DNA from: Pyrenula massariospora
Taxonomy: Eukaryota; Ascomycota; Eurotiomycetes; Pyrenulales; Pyrenulaceae
Assembly: GCA_021030905.1 (NCBI GenBank)
Contig: JAGFMI010000003.1
Location: 806,001-870,000 of the forward strand
Length of the DNA: 64,000 bases
Direction: 5' to 3'
A model generated the notes under the pieces. It made no database searches, was not told the origin of the DNA, and saw nothing but the letters and a program-made list of their open reading frames with translations. The position numbers were made by a program, and so were the translations under genes. Shown in pieces: positions 23,842-36,410 of the stretch (its first letter is position 1; each line of letters opens with the position of its first letter).

Positions 23842-25816
23842 ATGGGGAACCGACCGCAGTTGCTCGCACTTTCCAGTGCCATATACCTCATCGTTACTTC
23901 TATCCTTACCTCCAGCACTCGTGGCCTCGTGCCCCACCGTCGCCAGTCAACCAACTCTTCTGCTGTCCTCGATGTCTTCCAAGTCTACAAACCGGTCTTC
24001 ACTCCGCCAGCTGGCAGCACCTACAACGGTGCCTGCGTCAGCGAAGTTCTCCTTATGGACCATGTCTTTGCTTTTAGTTACGGCATGCCTTTTGTTGGTA
24101 AGTACCTTTCCTCCCTACCCATCCCCAATCGCACTCTTAAATTTCAATCTAGGCCCGTACACTCCCCCACCATGTACTTTTAATGCCGTGACTATGACCC
24201 TTACCGTCACTTCCGCGGGCCGTCAATTCGACCGCCTCGCGCTTATGTACATGGGCGACATTGAGGTGTTCCGGCATAGTACTGCCGAACCCACTGCCGC
24301 AGGAATCATCTACACCTACACCAAAGACATGACCGCGTACCTCTCCCTCTGGCGCGAGCCACAAACCATCATCTTCGACCTAGGAAACCTCATAGACAGC
24401 ACCTACACTGCCTCCTTCAATACCACGCTAACCGCAACCTTCTTCACGCGTGAAGAGACCGCCGAGACCGCCGACCTCATCCTCCCCATCAGCGCAGAAC
24501 GCGGCTCTCAAAACGCCGCCTCCGCCTTCAACGTCCCGGGAGACAACGCCTCAGTCGTGCAGACAATCCCATCAACTGCCACTCGGGCGCTCATCTCAAT
24601 CTCCGCCTGCGGCCAATCGACCGAGGAGTTCTGGTACAGCAACGTCCTCCCCAGCTACACCGACACCTTCACCCCCAGCACGGGCGCCCTCTACGGCTCC
24701 GGCGCCTTCCGCGAAGTCCAAGTCTTGATCGACGGCCACCTCGCGGGGGTGGTCTGGCCCTTCGGCATCATCTTCACGGGCGGCATCGTACCTGGGTTCT
24801 GGCGGCCCATCGTCGGAATCGACGCCTTCGACCTCCGCGAACCCGAGATCGACATCACCCCCTTCCTCCCCTACCTCGCCGACGGCGCCCCGCACACCTT
24901 CTCCCTCGCGGTCCGCGGCGTGGACGACAGTTCCGCGCCCGGCGGCAACGGCGAAGCCACCCTCTCCGACACGGTCGGCAGCTACTGGGTCGTGACGGGC
25001 AAGATCTTCCTCTTCAACGGCCCCTCCAACACCACCACCCCCCCATCATCCAACTCCACCCCACCAACAATCCTCGCACCACCCCCCCTCCTCACCCTCA
25101 CCTCCTCGTATGAGTCTCTCCCAAACGGCACAAACACAACCCTAACCAACACAATCACCGCCTCCCGCTCCCTCACCATCACCTCCCCCGCCGGCGACAC
25201 TTGGTCCCAAACCCTAACCTACGCCTCCCTCAACCTCCTGACCGCAGAGGGCCTCACCCAGCGCACCACCCAGTCCACCCGCGGCACCTTTACGTCCCCC
25301 TTCACCGGCGACACCGCGTTCAGCTACCCGCTCGATGTTAACTCGAGCTACACGCTGCCCCCCGCCGGCGGCATAACCATCGACGCGACGATATCAAGGG
25401 GGCTGGAGATTGATGTTAAGGGTGGGGAGGCGTACCAGTCACTTTATAAACTAGTCTACGGCGACGTTAGTCTGGATACGAGCCAGGACGGCGCAGCGAA
25501 ATATTCTTCTGTTCCTAACGCGAGCTACTCGTTCGGGGACACCACCCAACACTTCAGCGAGAGCAGCGAAGGCGAGACTTATGCACGGGACGTCGAGGTG
25601 CGGAATAGCACGATTATTTTTGACACGAATCCCAGCGGAGAGGAGACGCCAGTCGGCGGTGCGGCGGGGGCGGGGGTGGGGGTGGTGGTCAAAGGGAATG
25701 GGAATGTGCGGGCGATGCTGGGGAGAGGGCCGGGGGTGGAGAGTCAGGTGGAGGTTGGGGGTGGGCCGGGGATGGGGAGGGTGAAGCGGTGGAGGGCAAG
25801 GGGGTTGAGGAGGTAG
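23842..25816 (+). CDS. Secreted peptide-N4-(N-acetyl-glucosaminyl)asparagine amidase A-like protein
   Basis: Two exons, 23842-24097 and 24153-25816, encode 639 residues. The N-terminus has a hydrophobic segment typical of a signal peptide or anchor. The body resembles PNGase A family proteins: 'VFQVYKPVFTPPAG', 'PYTPPPCTFNAVTMTLTVTS', 'GRQFDRLALMYMGDIEVFR', 'TYTKDMTAYLSLWREPQTI', then 'FREVQVLIDGHLAGVVWPF' and 'GGIVPGFWRPIVGI'. Plant members release N-linked glycans from glycopeptides; fungal members are presumed secreted but few have been tested. Many N-glycosylation sequons fit passage through the ER. The last 60 residues are Gly/Arg-rich low complexity. Codons end in C for most of the gene and switch to G after about 25390. 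The start at 23842 was chosen because it places the signal peptide first. Confidence 0.82.
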
Positions 25817-26433
25817 GAGATCGGATTTCGGGGGCAAGAAGGGATGGGTGTTGTGAGTGTGGACGCCGTGTGTACGTACACACATAGCTCGATAGCCACC
25901 TGCTAATACGGGGAGCGGAGATCGGGGGCAAAGGATGACTTACGCAGGAAATCGTCTCTAGACCGGAAGGTTGTTCTTGTGAAATCCAGTAGTGGTGGGG
26001 TGTATGGCCTCGCTCCCCCTGTCGGTTTTCGTTTCATGGACTGAAAAGCCGTGTGTGGGAACACTAGGCTGTCGGGTTTGGCTGGGAGCGTATGTGTGTC
26101 TGTATATATGTATGCGGATCCGTGAACTGAGACTAGTTGGAAAATACGCGTTCGATGAAACATAAGACATAAAGACCCTTAGGGTTTTGGCGCTGCATCG
26201 CCAGAGGGAAGAGGATGGCAGTCCTCGCTCTGTTCATGTGGATCGAGATGAATTAAGTCTATCGGCATGGTTTCTGGTGAATATGCGTTCTTCGTCTGTA
26301 TGGTACTGTACATTCAAACAGGACGGTTTTGGAAGCTGTCTATCCACTCCCATCCATCGTGGCTCTTTCGATCCACTCCACAAATCTCCAGTCCACCACA
26401 ACCCCCAACCTAACATCACCATCAATATTGTTA
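25817..26433. other. Intergenic, converging 3' ends
   Basis: Nothing coding is seen. The amidase gene and the minus-strand mS41 gene converge here. Confidence 0.45.
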
Positions 26434-27189
26434 CTATTCCCTCGCCTTCCTCCTCTCCTCCACCCTCCTCTTCGCCCTCACCTCCGCCCTCCGCCTCTCC
26501 CCCCCATCCACCTTCCTCCCCCGCCGATGCTCCCACATCCCCTCCCTCACCCTCACCACCCCCCTCCCCCCCTCCCACCCCTTCGTCGCCTCAAACCCCG
26601 GCCCCCGAATCTCATTCCCCCGATGCAGCTTGTACCCCCTCGGCTTCCTCAACTCCCCGGGCTGCCCCTCATACGTCTCCGCCTCCTCCGGCAGATTCAC
26701 AACCAGCTTCGTCATCCCGGGGCTCCGCGTTACCGACGTCGTAACCTCTGTCCCCTCTTCCCCCCCATCCCCCTGCGGGCGGGGGAGACTAGGAACCTCA
26801 ACAACCCTCAACCCCGCCACCCCGTCCTGCACAAACTGCAGATCCCCCCCAACCCCGAACTCGCCCTTGCGGTACTTTTCCCTCCATCTTAACAAGTATC
26901 TCCGGGTCCGTGTGTCGGTGAGGCCGGCGCGCTCGAGCTGGGCGGAGGACATGCTGAAGAGGGCGGACCAGGAGGGGAATTTGGCGGCGTGGCGGGAGAG
27001 GGAGCGGCCGATTAGGGTGAGGAAGGTGGGGACGTCGGGGACGAAGGGGATGGGTTGGGGGATGGGTTTGGGCGGGTAGGGCTTGTGGAGGTGGCGTTTT
27101 GTGGTGGTGGGGAGGGTGGAGGGTCGGGGGAGTTTTGGTTTGAGGGAGAGGGAGAGGGTTGGTCGGAGGGGGGAGGAGAGGGGGGGCAT
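26434..27189 (-). CDS. fyv4: Mitochondrial small-subunit ribosomal protein mS41 (IGR motif, Fyv4)
   Basis: A single exon of 251 residues. The N-terminal 40 residues are rich in Pro, Ser, Arg and Lys and lack acids, as in a matrix presequence. It is followed by the IGR domain: 'VPTFLTLIGRSLSRHAAKFP', 'SWSALFSMSSAQLERAGL' and 'DTRTRRYLLRWREKYRKGEF'. In yeast this small SAM-like domain defines Fyv4/mS41, a protein of the mitochondrial 37S subunit. The C-terminal half is a long basic tail ending in a Lys/Arg-rich stretch, longer than in yeast but common in filamentous fungi. Codons again change from C-ending to G-ending along the coding strand. No intron is needed; an alternative start was not seen. 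Confidence 0.82.
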   Translation of the reverse strand: MPPLSSPLRPTLSLSLKPKLPRPSTLPTTTKRHLHKPYPPKPIPQPIPFVPDVPTFLTLIGRSLSRHAAKFPSWSALFSMSSAQLERAGLTDTRTRRYLLRWREKYRKGEFGVGGDLQFVQDGVAGLRVVEVPSLPRPQGDGGEEGTEVTTSVTRSPGMTKLVVNLPEEAETYEGQPGELRKPRGYKLHRGNEIRGPGFEATKGWEGGRGVVRVREGMWEHRRGRKVDGGERRRAEVRAKRRVEERRKARE

Positions 27190-27797
27190 TGCGGGTGGTG
27201 GTGATGGTGGTGGTTTTTGGAGGGGAGGAGGATGAAGGAGTGATTGGCGGTGTTTTTTTAGCGGGATTGTAGGATGTGCATCTGGATTGCAGAGATGACT
27301 AGATCTTGCAGAGTGGAAATTGAGATATTAGATTGTAGGCTGCAGCAGCGCAGTGTACTGTGGTCAAGCTTTACGATCTCAAAAAAGTTGAAGCTGCGAG
27401 AAATTTGGAGGAAGCTCCGAGGCCTTGGCGGTGTTATGTATTTCCGTCACCGAAGAGTATCCCTGCAGCCTCAATTGGAAGGCTCCGGTCTCTTCCTTTG
27501 AAGATAACTGCGGTTTCTATGATTTTCATGACCCTTTTCGTCGCAAACCATCTCTGAACACCATGAATAAAGCTCGAAAAGGCCGAATTATGCATCGGAG
27601 GTTGGACGCTGTAGGGTGTTCAAAGTAGCAGGATTTCCTCAGAGCTAGTACGGGCTTCCAGAAAATTTCATCTTCCGACTTGAATGTCTTCACCAGAAGA
27701 AAATCCTACATTGAGCCATTTTGCTTGAAATTCGCACATCTTTGATTGTTCGTTTGGAATAAGGAACCAAACCATTTGTGAAAGCATACCACGAATC
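27190..27797. other. Divergent promoter region between mS41 and kin28
   Basis: No gene. A G-rich stretch directly upstream of mS41 is followed by mixed sequence; both genes fire outward from here. Confidence 0.45.
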
Positions 27798-29050
27798 ATG
27801 GCCGTCTCTCCACTACTTCCACGTTCCCCATCAGCTATCAATGCAAATAACACAGCGGCGAAATTTAAATCCTTAAGTGTACGCAATGCGGCTCCGTCTC
27901 CGCGAGGTAAGGGTACGCCCTCGGCGGCACCCGAGGGGGACTTGATGGAGAAGATGAATGAAGAGGCTTCGAGCAAGTACGTTAAAGGTACGATATAAAA
28001 ATGCCATTAGTGGAGAGTCTACGCTTACTTCCCATAGGCAAGAAATTGGGAGAGGGAACATTCGCCGTCGTCTACCGTGGCCATCTCCGCTCGGATCCCA
28101 ATAGCCTAGTCGCGATCAAGAAGATCAAAGTCCAGGAGAACTTTACGGATGGGATGAATGTTGACTCCATCCGTGAGATCAAATATTTACAGGAACTGTC
28201 GCATACTAACCTTGTGAGCTTGATTGACGTCTTCTCTACCAAAGACCAGAATATCAACCTCGTGCTGGAGTATTTCCCATGCGGCACTTTAGAGGATGTG
28301 ATTAGAAATCAGGACATTCATTACGGCGCAGCTGATGTAAAGGCTTGGATGGGAATGCTTGCTCGAGGCGTGTTCTTTTGCCATGAAAACTTTGTCCTCC
28401 ATAGAGATATAAAACCGAACAATCTACTGATCGCCGCCGACGGAGAGGTCAAACTTGCCGATTTTGGACTTGCAAGAAGTTTTGCAGATCCTTACTGGAA
28501 CATGACTCACCAGGTTATTACTTTGTGGTACCGGCCACCGGAACTGCTCTACGGCGCGCGACATTACTCCGGAGCTGTTGATGTGTGGAGCGTTGGAATG
28601 GTATTTGCCGAACTGTTGCTGAGAGTTCCATTTGTGCCAGGGGAGTCAGATATCGATCAGCTAACCAAAATATGTCAAGCAATGGGTACACCGATGGAAA
28701 GTAACTGGCCGGGTGTTTCATCTTTGCCGAACTATGTCTCAACTGGTGATGTCGTGGCCTTGAGGGATAAGGCAGGGTTTGAGGTCCTATTCCCAACTGC
28801 TGGACCTGTCGGAGTGGATCTACTGATGAGCATGCTAAAGCTTGACCCAAGAAGGCGGATCTCTGCGAAGCAAACCCTGATGCATGATTGGTGGAGTGCC
28901 CACCCGCGTCCCTCCAACAAGGACCGACTACCCAAACAGGGCGGGGGAGAAGAGAAAGTGGGTGAGAATCTAGGGGGAAAGGCAGGAGTTGTCGACGAGG
29001 AGAAGCTGAGAGGACCCGCGAGGAAGTTGGATTTCGCTGGGATGCGATGA
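27798..29050 (+). CDS. kin28: TFIIH-associated cyclin-dependent kinase Kin28/CDK7
   Basis: Two exons, 27798-27987 and 28038-29050, yield 400 residues. After a 60-residue Ser/Pro-rich lead, the kinase starts with 'KYVKGKKLGEGTFAVVYRG'. Landmarks are 'VAIKKIK', 'HRDIKPNN', 'DFGLARSFADPYWNMTHQ' and 'VDVWSVGMVFAELLLRVPF'. The T-loop 'NMTHQV' and 'GESDIDQLTKICQAMGTP' are specific for CDK7/Kin28 rather than cell-cycle CDKs. The enzyme phosphorylates Ser5 of the RNA polymerase II C-terminal repeat and, in many species, activates other CDKs. It is expected in the nucleus with cyclin H/Ccl1 and Mat1/Tfb3. The residue after the activation-loop Thr-rich segment is Leu ('ITLWYRPPEL') where Kin28 homologues I know have Arg. 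The 50-nt intron falls in the glycine-rich loop entry. Confidence 0.92.
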
Positions 29051-32000
29051 CAGGACAGGAAAAAGACAATCAACGGGTGTGGAAAAATTGGATCAAAAGA
29101 AATATCCAAGATGGTTGAAAATGGGCAGGTTCTTCTTTGAAGATCGACAGGAACTGGGGAACGGTCGGTAAAGCGAGAGCTAAGAAGCATGGGACCCAAA
29201 GCTTTGGATAGCAAATGCTGCTAAGGAATAGCAACCAAGATCGGCAAGCCAGCGGCAGACGCGGACTTGATAGAGCTATCCACGGCTCAGCAATTGCGAG
29301 GTTGTTCTTGTCAACAATATGACCTTTGGAGGACTCGTCTCAGAGGGAGATTTTTCGAAACTGTTTCAAAGAGGAAAATGTTCCGCAACTGCCGTTGAGG
29401 CGGTTCATGCAATATCAACAGCCACGTTCTTTATGAAGCGCAGCCCTGCAGTTATTCGGGATAGCGCAGGGGACAAGGGTCTCAGGCCCGTTGATAATGG
29501 TAAGCATGTTGCGGATCTTACTAGAAATGCTTGTTGATCGCGGATAGCGCGTCAATAGTCTCACAATCTCTAGATGGATCCATGGGTTTGGCATGGAAGC
29601 GTGATCGTTCGTGTAGTCGTTTTGAGTTTAGGCTGCACTGCAAGAGATTCTTGAAAGCTCCGAATACGTAGTTGTGCATTGCCTAATTGAATCGCGAAAG
29701 AGGCACGTCCTAATTACGTGGTTCCTAATATACCACAGGGGAGCTCGGTCAGCTTTATCGCAAGGAGTCTAGCCAGGGACGATGCATAATCGGGGGACGT
29801 TATCCGTATTCGCTAGGGATTCGACCGCGTAAACGTATGTTTTCTTGGCAGATAGAGACACATGAATTTGATAGCGTCCCGAGCGTAGATATTATAAAAT
29901 GCCGATATCGAACGATTATGCACATTCCAATCCGATCGTGTTGTCGCAAACGTGGTCAATTGGGATCTCAAGTTTCAGGTCATCACATCACAGTGTGATA
30001 AGCGATAGCCTCCAGTACTGATGGTCTGTGCCGATGCCAATCTGGACGATGTGGGGGAAGGCTTGCGCCAGCACCATGGGCCTGCGACTGCCAGAACATG
30101 GGATGCAGCAAGCTTTCGGGGATCTTTTCAATTGTGCCGTCTGAGTTTTTGTTGGAGACGCCATCCCCTTGAGCAGACTCCAACTTGTGACGAATCTCCG
30201 AGAGCCGGGCCCCGCCCTGGACCGTCTCCAAAAAAGGCGTTGACTACCCGAGATAGCGTACCTAGCTTACTAGCGAGATGAATTGGGGTTGGTAAAGACT
30301 AGCTCGAATTTCGATACGGCTTCTGGATGCGGATCAGGAGCTGATAAAGCAAAGGAGCCTTGTGGTCGTGAGTGTTGGGGCGTGGAGGAAGAGCTAGGGT
30401 GCTGACTTTAAGCCCAAGCACGCCGAAAATTGGCCAATGACGGAAAGGACGAAGTGAGGGTGCCCGAAATTTCGGAGGGCTGAAGCGTGTGATTTGCTGC
30501 TGGGAACCGGCAAACGTAGATTGCATCTGGATTCTCAAATCAACGCAGAGTGTCGTGTGATAGCTGGGCATGAGCAGTCACTAGTTCAGAAATCCCATCT
30601 GGTCAAGCCTTGAAGGCGCACCGTTGAGCCGGACCACAGTTTGGGAGAAATTGCGGTGGCGGCATGGGGGTTGAAGGTAGAGAGTGGTCGGATTTGCATT
30701 TGGCAAGGAGGCACAGTGCGCTCGGAAGGTCTGAAAAAGGAGGCCGACCCACGCGACTGGGGACAACAAGGAAGGATAGTAGATGCATGCCCGTACCACC
30801 GGTGCTTGTATCGTGAGATGGGTCACGGGGGGGAAGGGGAGAGGGGAGAGAGGAGAAGGATAAGCGTAGATTGACGGTCGCTAGGGGAGGCCGTGAGCAG
30901 AAACAGCCATAGAGAAGCCGCCGTCCCCCAGCGGAGCTTCCAAGTGTCCCTCTTAGCGGCCAATCGCGGTGCTGCCTCCCGCTCTTAGTGCTCAATTGGC
31001 CGTGGCCGCCAGGTCCCCCAGCCCCAGAGTCGCCAGAACCACCACTTCCACCACCTCGATAGGTCTGGGAAGCCTTCACATGAAAGGAGAGTCCCGCAGA
31101 CCTCTTTTCTTCCCCTTCGTTCTTGCAGGTCGACCTCTCCAGTCAATTCGCAGACGGATTGGAGACCGCCTCACTCTCAGCAGCGCAGTCGCTCTCGCCT
31201 CTCGCCGTTATTGTGTCCTACCCGGCGCACTCTCGTAACTGCAGAGCACCCCGAACATCGCTAACGCGCCCGCTGCCCACACCTACCTCTGGCGACCTCA
31301 ACATCAGACTCGTCTGGTCTGTGTGATCCTGACGTTTTCCTGCTTCTTCGAATCTGCAGTCCCTCGCAGATCGCCAGCGACTGGCGTCCACGTTGAATTG
31401 GGCAAAGATCCTAGACAATCTTTCGGATAGATCCCGCCCGCCAACTTGGAAGCTTCTGCATGCAACGTAAAATTGATAGGTCAACCTCACCTTGTCATAC
31501 GAGTTCGACAGTGCACCCAATATCCGAGACCAATTGCACGTACGACAGAGCGGAAGCTGTGGCACGGAGCCTGCTTTTGACAACGCTGTGGCCTCTTACT
31601 GCCTCAAGTTGAAGCGGGATATTTAGAGATCGACTCGGCACTGCACTCGCTCTGACCAGCTCTGAGATCCACTAAATACAACTTTGCGCCTTTGGATTAA
31701 TCAGGAGGATTTCGAAGACAATTAAATCGTCAAGTAAGCGTCTTTCCACCCCTCAACCCCCGTTACACGAAACTTGGGGAAGTGGTGCAGTGCAGCCGTT
31801 TCGGCGCGCACAGGCATCTCATAACGGGAGATCCCTGCTAATTTATGTGCTTTTATCACATAGGAACAGGGTCTCCCTCATTATTACCAGTACCAGGAAG
31901 ACAAATATTCCTTTCGTCTCGAACAGAATTCCTGCAGCAATAACCTTCTTTTTGCATTCCCCGCCTTGCTTTTTCTCCGAGCGCTGTCCTAGACCACACA

Positions 32001-32162
32001 ACACCACCCTACTACCAGCAAGCAGACTCATACTCCGGTTTCTTCTTCCCAGCACACAACGGAATTAACGTATCTTGATGGATGTGAGGCACAAAACTAG
32101 CTCTTCGTAAATACCGAATTACTGCACCAAGAGTCACGCATAGGCGCGAGTCAACCTTTCCC
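29051..32162. other. Gene-poor region, 3.1 kb, upstream of kinesin
   Basis: No supported coding sequence. Short frames at 29319-29537, 30599-31079 and 31218-31583 lack family features and codon consistency. The right half contains CT-rich tracts just before the kinesin start, so a long 5' leader or an unannotated noncoding transcript is possible. Confidence 0.35.
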
Positions 32163-35100
32163 ATGGCAACTACGCTCCCGCCATCAACAATCCCCCAACC
32201 CTCGATAGAGCCGCCGTCTTCTCCTTTACCTGCGATCCCGAAGAACTCTAGTAAACCGAGAAAAAGTCTGCCCGTTCCTTCTGGTACATTGTCGAGAACT
32301 CCGTCCAACTCTTCAACACCATCCAAGTTACGTGCTCCTTCAAGCTCTCCACGACCCACCGCACTTCCCACGCCGCAGAACTCTGTCTCGACTCCAGCTG
32401 TACCGACTCTTGCCAACCTTCGCTCTGCCTCTTCTGGCGCAAAGACCAATAATGCCGCAGAGAAGACTATCCGAAGAGTCATCAGCATTGCTGCCTTCCC
32501 GCAGCCACCGACAGCTCTTATGAGTCCAGGCTCGCGCCCGACGACGGCATCGTCGCTAAGCTCGGCTGTTTCAAGTAGGAAGCGGCCGTCAGAAGCATAC
32601 AGCTCGACACCACCGTCTGCTGGTCCTCGCTCAAAGCGGCCCTCAAGAACGAGTTCAAGCACCAATGGCAGTATGTTCAGCTCACAGACTCCAAGTCTAC
32701 TAAATGGAACTGGTGATGGCAAATCGATCTCATCTAACTCGCGGGGCCACCGCATCTCCGAAGGCCAACTTAGCATTCCTTCCCCACCACAAAGCCGAAG
32801 CTCTTCAGCTCAGGGATCATATTCGACGAGTGCCACTACCTTTGAAGATACCGATGAGCTTCACCGGGGTCGTGATGATGCTGATGAGAGCGTGAACAGT
32901 AATAAAAGGTCATCGCACGGGAAGGAAGCAAAAGGAAACGTGCTAGTCAGTGTTCGTGTCCGCCCAGATGCACCTGGACCGGAAAACTTGCGATCGGCAG
33001 GCGAATGGCTTGTGGATGGAAGAAAGTCACTGGTTTCGTATCGAGGGAAAGAGGGTGGTGACTACTTCTATGGTAAGCTCACTGCAGAATTTAAGTTGCT
33101 TATTAATCACTGTACTGAGAGAGCCTACAGATAATGTTTTTACTGCGCATGACCAGAATGCCAAGGTGTATGACGCTTCAGCAAAGCGCTTGGTTCGAAG
33201 AGTCATGGAGGGTTTCCATGGTACGGTATTTGCCTATGGTATGACAGGAACTGGGAAGACATTCTCCATGCAGGGGACTGCGACCAATCCTGGTGTCATT
33301 CCCCTTGCCATCACGGACATTTTCTCGTTCATCCGAGAAACGCCACAACGGGAATTTCTTCTCCGCGTAAGTTATTTAGAGATTTACAACGAGAAAATCC
33401 ATGATCTCCTATCGGCGCCTCTCGCAGCCAGCACTGGCGTTGGCGCTCCTCAACAGGAAGAGATTCAATTGCGTGAAGACAGCAAGCGGGGCGTGTACGC
33501 TACGCCGCTAAAGGAAGAAATTGTGCAGAGCCCTACCCAACTTCTACGGGTCATTGCTCGCGGTGATCATGCAAGGCGTACCAGCAGCACTCAATATAAT
33601 GCAAGAAGCTCCCGAAGCCATGCTGTCGTGCAGATCGTTGTCGAAAGCAGAGAGCGAGCGTCCCTAAACGGCAACTTGCATGATGGCAAACGCGTCGGTC
33701 TTCCTCCGGGTGGCGTTCGGGTGTCGACACTTAGCCTGATCGACTTGGCAGGGTCCGAAAGAGCAGCAGAAAATAAAGAGAGACGAACAGAGGGTGCTCA
33801 CATTAACAAAAGCTTGCTGACCCTAGGAACGGTCATTGCTAGACTTTCCAGCGACAAGGATAGGAATGGCAATCCAACTGGCAAAGATGGAAAGCACCTT
33901 CCTTACCGTGATAGCAAGTTGACCCGTCTTCTACAACCGGCGCTATCCGGCAATTCGTTAGTCAGCATTCTTTGCACAATACAGACCGGATCTCAGGGGA
34001 GCTCTGCAGCAGCGAACAGTCACACTGGCGAGACTCTTAACACGCTTAAGTTTGCTGCAAGGGCTAAGAACAATATTGTCAGCCATGCCAAACGGCAGGA
34101 AGAAGCCGTGGGCACCGGTGTCAATGCTGGCCTCCTTGAGAGGTACCGAGCGGAGATTCAGATGCTTCGAAACCAGCTAGATGGTCAGCACAAGGCTCAA
34201 ATTGAGAAGGAAGAGAAACAATTGGAGAAGGAAGCTGAACAAAGACACGAAGAACAAATGCTGGAAATGCAATTAGCTCGCACTGCGCTCAAAGAGAGAA
34301 TTGAACATCTTAACCGACTTATCCTTTGCTCCAAGTCCACGGGTGTTAACTCATCAGCAGGCACCGCGTCGGCGCTTGGGATGCATGGCCGTCTGTCTTC
34401 TGGGACTATGGAATCGAACTCGCGGTCTCTCCGGTCTTCCGCAAGTCAGTCTACTCTTGGTGCCAACGGACACTCTCTTTACCGCGCCCGCTCTATCACG
34501 TCCCTCAGGGAGAATCAGAACGTGGCAATGCCTTATACCCCAGTCAATGACGAGGATGAAGCTGGTGGAGAGTTTGCCGACGGTCTCGCCTCTCTGCAGG
34601 CACAGAACCGAGCGCTGCAGGCCGATCTGCAAGACAAAACCCGCTATATCAGTACACTTGAGAGGAGACTATTACAAGCAAGACGGTCTAGCCATTCTCG
34701 CATGTCAATGGGACTCTCTGGACACAGTGAGAGCGAATCGGCGAACCTGCTGAAGGAAAAGGATGGTGAGATCACAAGCTTGCGTGCTCAGCTCGACGAT
34801 AAGGAGCGCATGATCGCAGCCCTACGATCAGCCGCGCGGAAACGAGATTACGCAGAATTGACACCTGACACCTCTTCAGCCGAGTCCCGAAAACCTTCTG
34901 TTCACCAAAGCAACGACAGCCACAGCAGCCTGAACAGCTCGGTGGGGAGTGGAGGCTTGGCGAATGGGCAGACGGCCCGCGCATGCCCGGTCTCTCTACT
35001 GTCGCCGCAGAAGGCGACCGATAAGAGGAGGAGCGTCGATGAGATGTCTAAGATGCTTGACGAGATGATCTTGGAAAAGGTCGAGACTGGGGATGTGATC

Positions 35101-35241
35101 AAAGGCCGGAGTGGCTCTGTTCGCCTGGCGAGACATCCATCTAAACGTGAATCGGCTGCAGTTGCAAGCCTACCTCCGCTTGAAACCATGATTTCAGCGT
35201 TGCGAGGATCCGTCGTGGAAGTGAAACCTTCATCCGCCTAA
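32163..35241 (+). CDS. Kinesin motor protein, kinesin-7 / KIP2-like
   Basis: Two exons, 32163-33072 and 33131-35241, give 1006 residues. A Ser/Pro-rich, unstructured N-terminal extension of about 265 residues precedes the motor. The motor begins at 'GNVLVSVRVRPD', has the P-loop 'GMTGTGKT' at about residue 340, switch I 'NARSSRSHAVVQI' and switch II 'DLAGSERAAENKERRTEGAH', and ends near 'TLKFAARAKNNI'. A coiled-coil follows ('ERYRAEIQMLRNQLDGQHKA') and a second one nearer the C-terminus. The N-terminal extension and the neck order fit KIP2/kinesin-7 proteins, plus-end-directed motors that stabilise cytoplasmic microtubules in fungi and help nuclear positioning. Assignment to KIP2 rather than CENP-E rests on size and layout. 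The 58-nt intron lies inside the motor. Confidence 0.85.
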
Positions 35242-35741
35242 TGAATACTACACATTCGAAAGAACAACGCATGAAAAGTGTTTGAATATGGCTTTACTGG
35301 GAATATTATGTTTGATAATTTTTGAGGTCATGGGAATGCTAGGATCTCCTTCGGAACGATACTTGATACCCTAGAGAGATGTCGCTCACGCGCATTTGTC
35401 AGCGCTTTGTTCGTTTTTCTGTCGATATGCTGCGCCACAATTGATTCTTGCATTTACTTCGGTTTGTTCTACGTTAATGTGTCGCCTGTGCGATGAAAAG
35501 ACAACATTGGGACCTGGTTGCGGTGTGTTTGTAAACAGGGAACTTTTATTACTATCATGACCATATTATATTCAAGCTGCGCAAGCGAGAGATGGTAATG
35601 CAAATATTCGACACAGATGATGCAGCTAAGCACTTAGCCGTGTAGTGGACAAAGGCCTTTCAGCCCTGCTTTCCCCGGTGTCGACCGGTAGTTGCTGCAG
35701 GTGGGTAACACTGTATGCATGCAACTTCACTTAACGTTGCC
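35242..35741. other. Kinesin 3' region
   Basis: No gene is supported. This holds the 3' UTR of the kinesin and the 3' flank of the minus-strand ORF beyond it. Confidence 0.4.
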
Positions 35742-36164
35742 CTAAGGTAGGGGTTCAGAAGCCATAGCCGCTGCGATCTGCGGGTGGCTGAAAGTTGTAG
35801 ATGACTTGCTGCCAGGGAAAACTGCAAGATAGCGCCATCCACCCCTGATCGTGCACAATATCTCTACGCGCCAATCCCACAAGGCGAATGTCGTGCCAAG
35901 GGTGCCAAGAGCCCGCCGATAAGCTCCGCCAAGCTGTGATCCGTTGATCTCTTGCGTGCAGCGGCTCCCCGCGGCCTTGACCTCTACCTCCTTCCGCATT
36001 CTGGAAATTCCGAGGGTGCTTTTGTTCGTCCACGCGATCATAATATTCTTGGCAGTCGCCAGAGAGGCAAGTGGTAAGCTTTTGCCATGGACCAAGCATG
36101 GGCAGAGATGCAGACGGATTTTTTCTCGCCTACATTCCTTGTTACTCCAGCTCTTGAAAGGCTC
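35742..36164 (-). CDS. Orphan exon-like ORF, unknown protein
   Basis: A minus-strand frame of 140 codons without an ATG start is open from 36164 to the stop at 35742. The peptide has a protein-like composition, including 'RREKIRLHLCPCLVHGKS', 'SLATAKNIMIAWTNKSTL' and 'GGAYRRALGTLGTTFALWDW'. A CTAAG and TTTCAAG signal at its 5' edge (acceptor near 36153) suggests the last exon of a gene whose earlier part I cannot find; upstream lies only 250 bases before the next plus-strand gene. It may therefore be a truncated relic. Family not recognised. Confidence 0.3.
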   Translation of the reverse strand, partial: EPFKSWSNKECRREKIRLHLCPCLVHGKSLPLASLATAKNIMIAWTNKSTLGISRMRKEVEVKAAGSRCTQEINGSQLGGAYRRALGTLGTTFALWDWRVEILCTIRGGWRYLAVFPGSKSSTTFSHPQIAAAMASEPLP

Positions 36165-36410
36165 TTAGTTGCAGATTGCCCCGAGCGAAGAAGGCCGCTG
36201 GAAACTAGGCAACTACGAAGATGCCGATAAGGTCAAGAGCTCGAGGATTTCTCTGCAAAATATGGACTTGTGCTATAGACAACTAGGAGTGGGAGAAGGA
36301 TTGCGCATGGACTAGGTAGGTATAAATTACCCCTTGCTTCTCTCGCCTTCGTTGATTCCTCTTCGCTTCCCCTTCTGTCCGCTTGAAGCAATTCCAATTC
36401 GCTCTACAAA

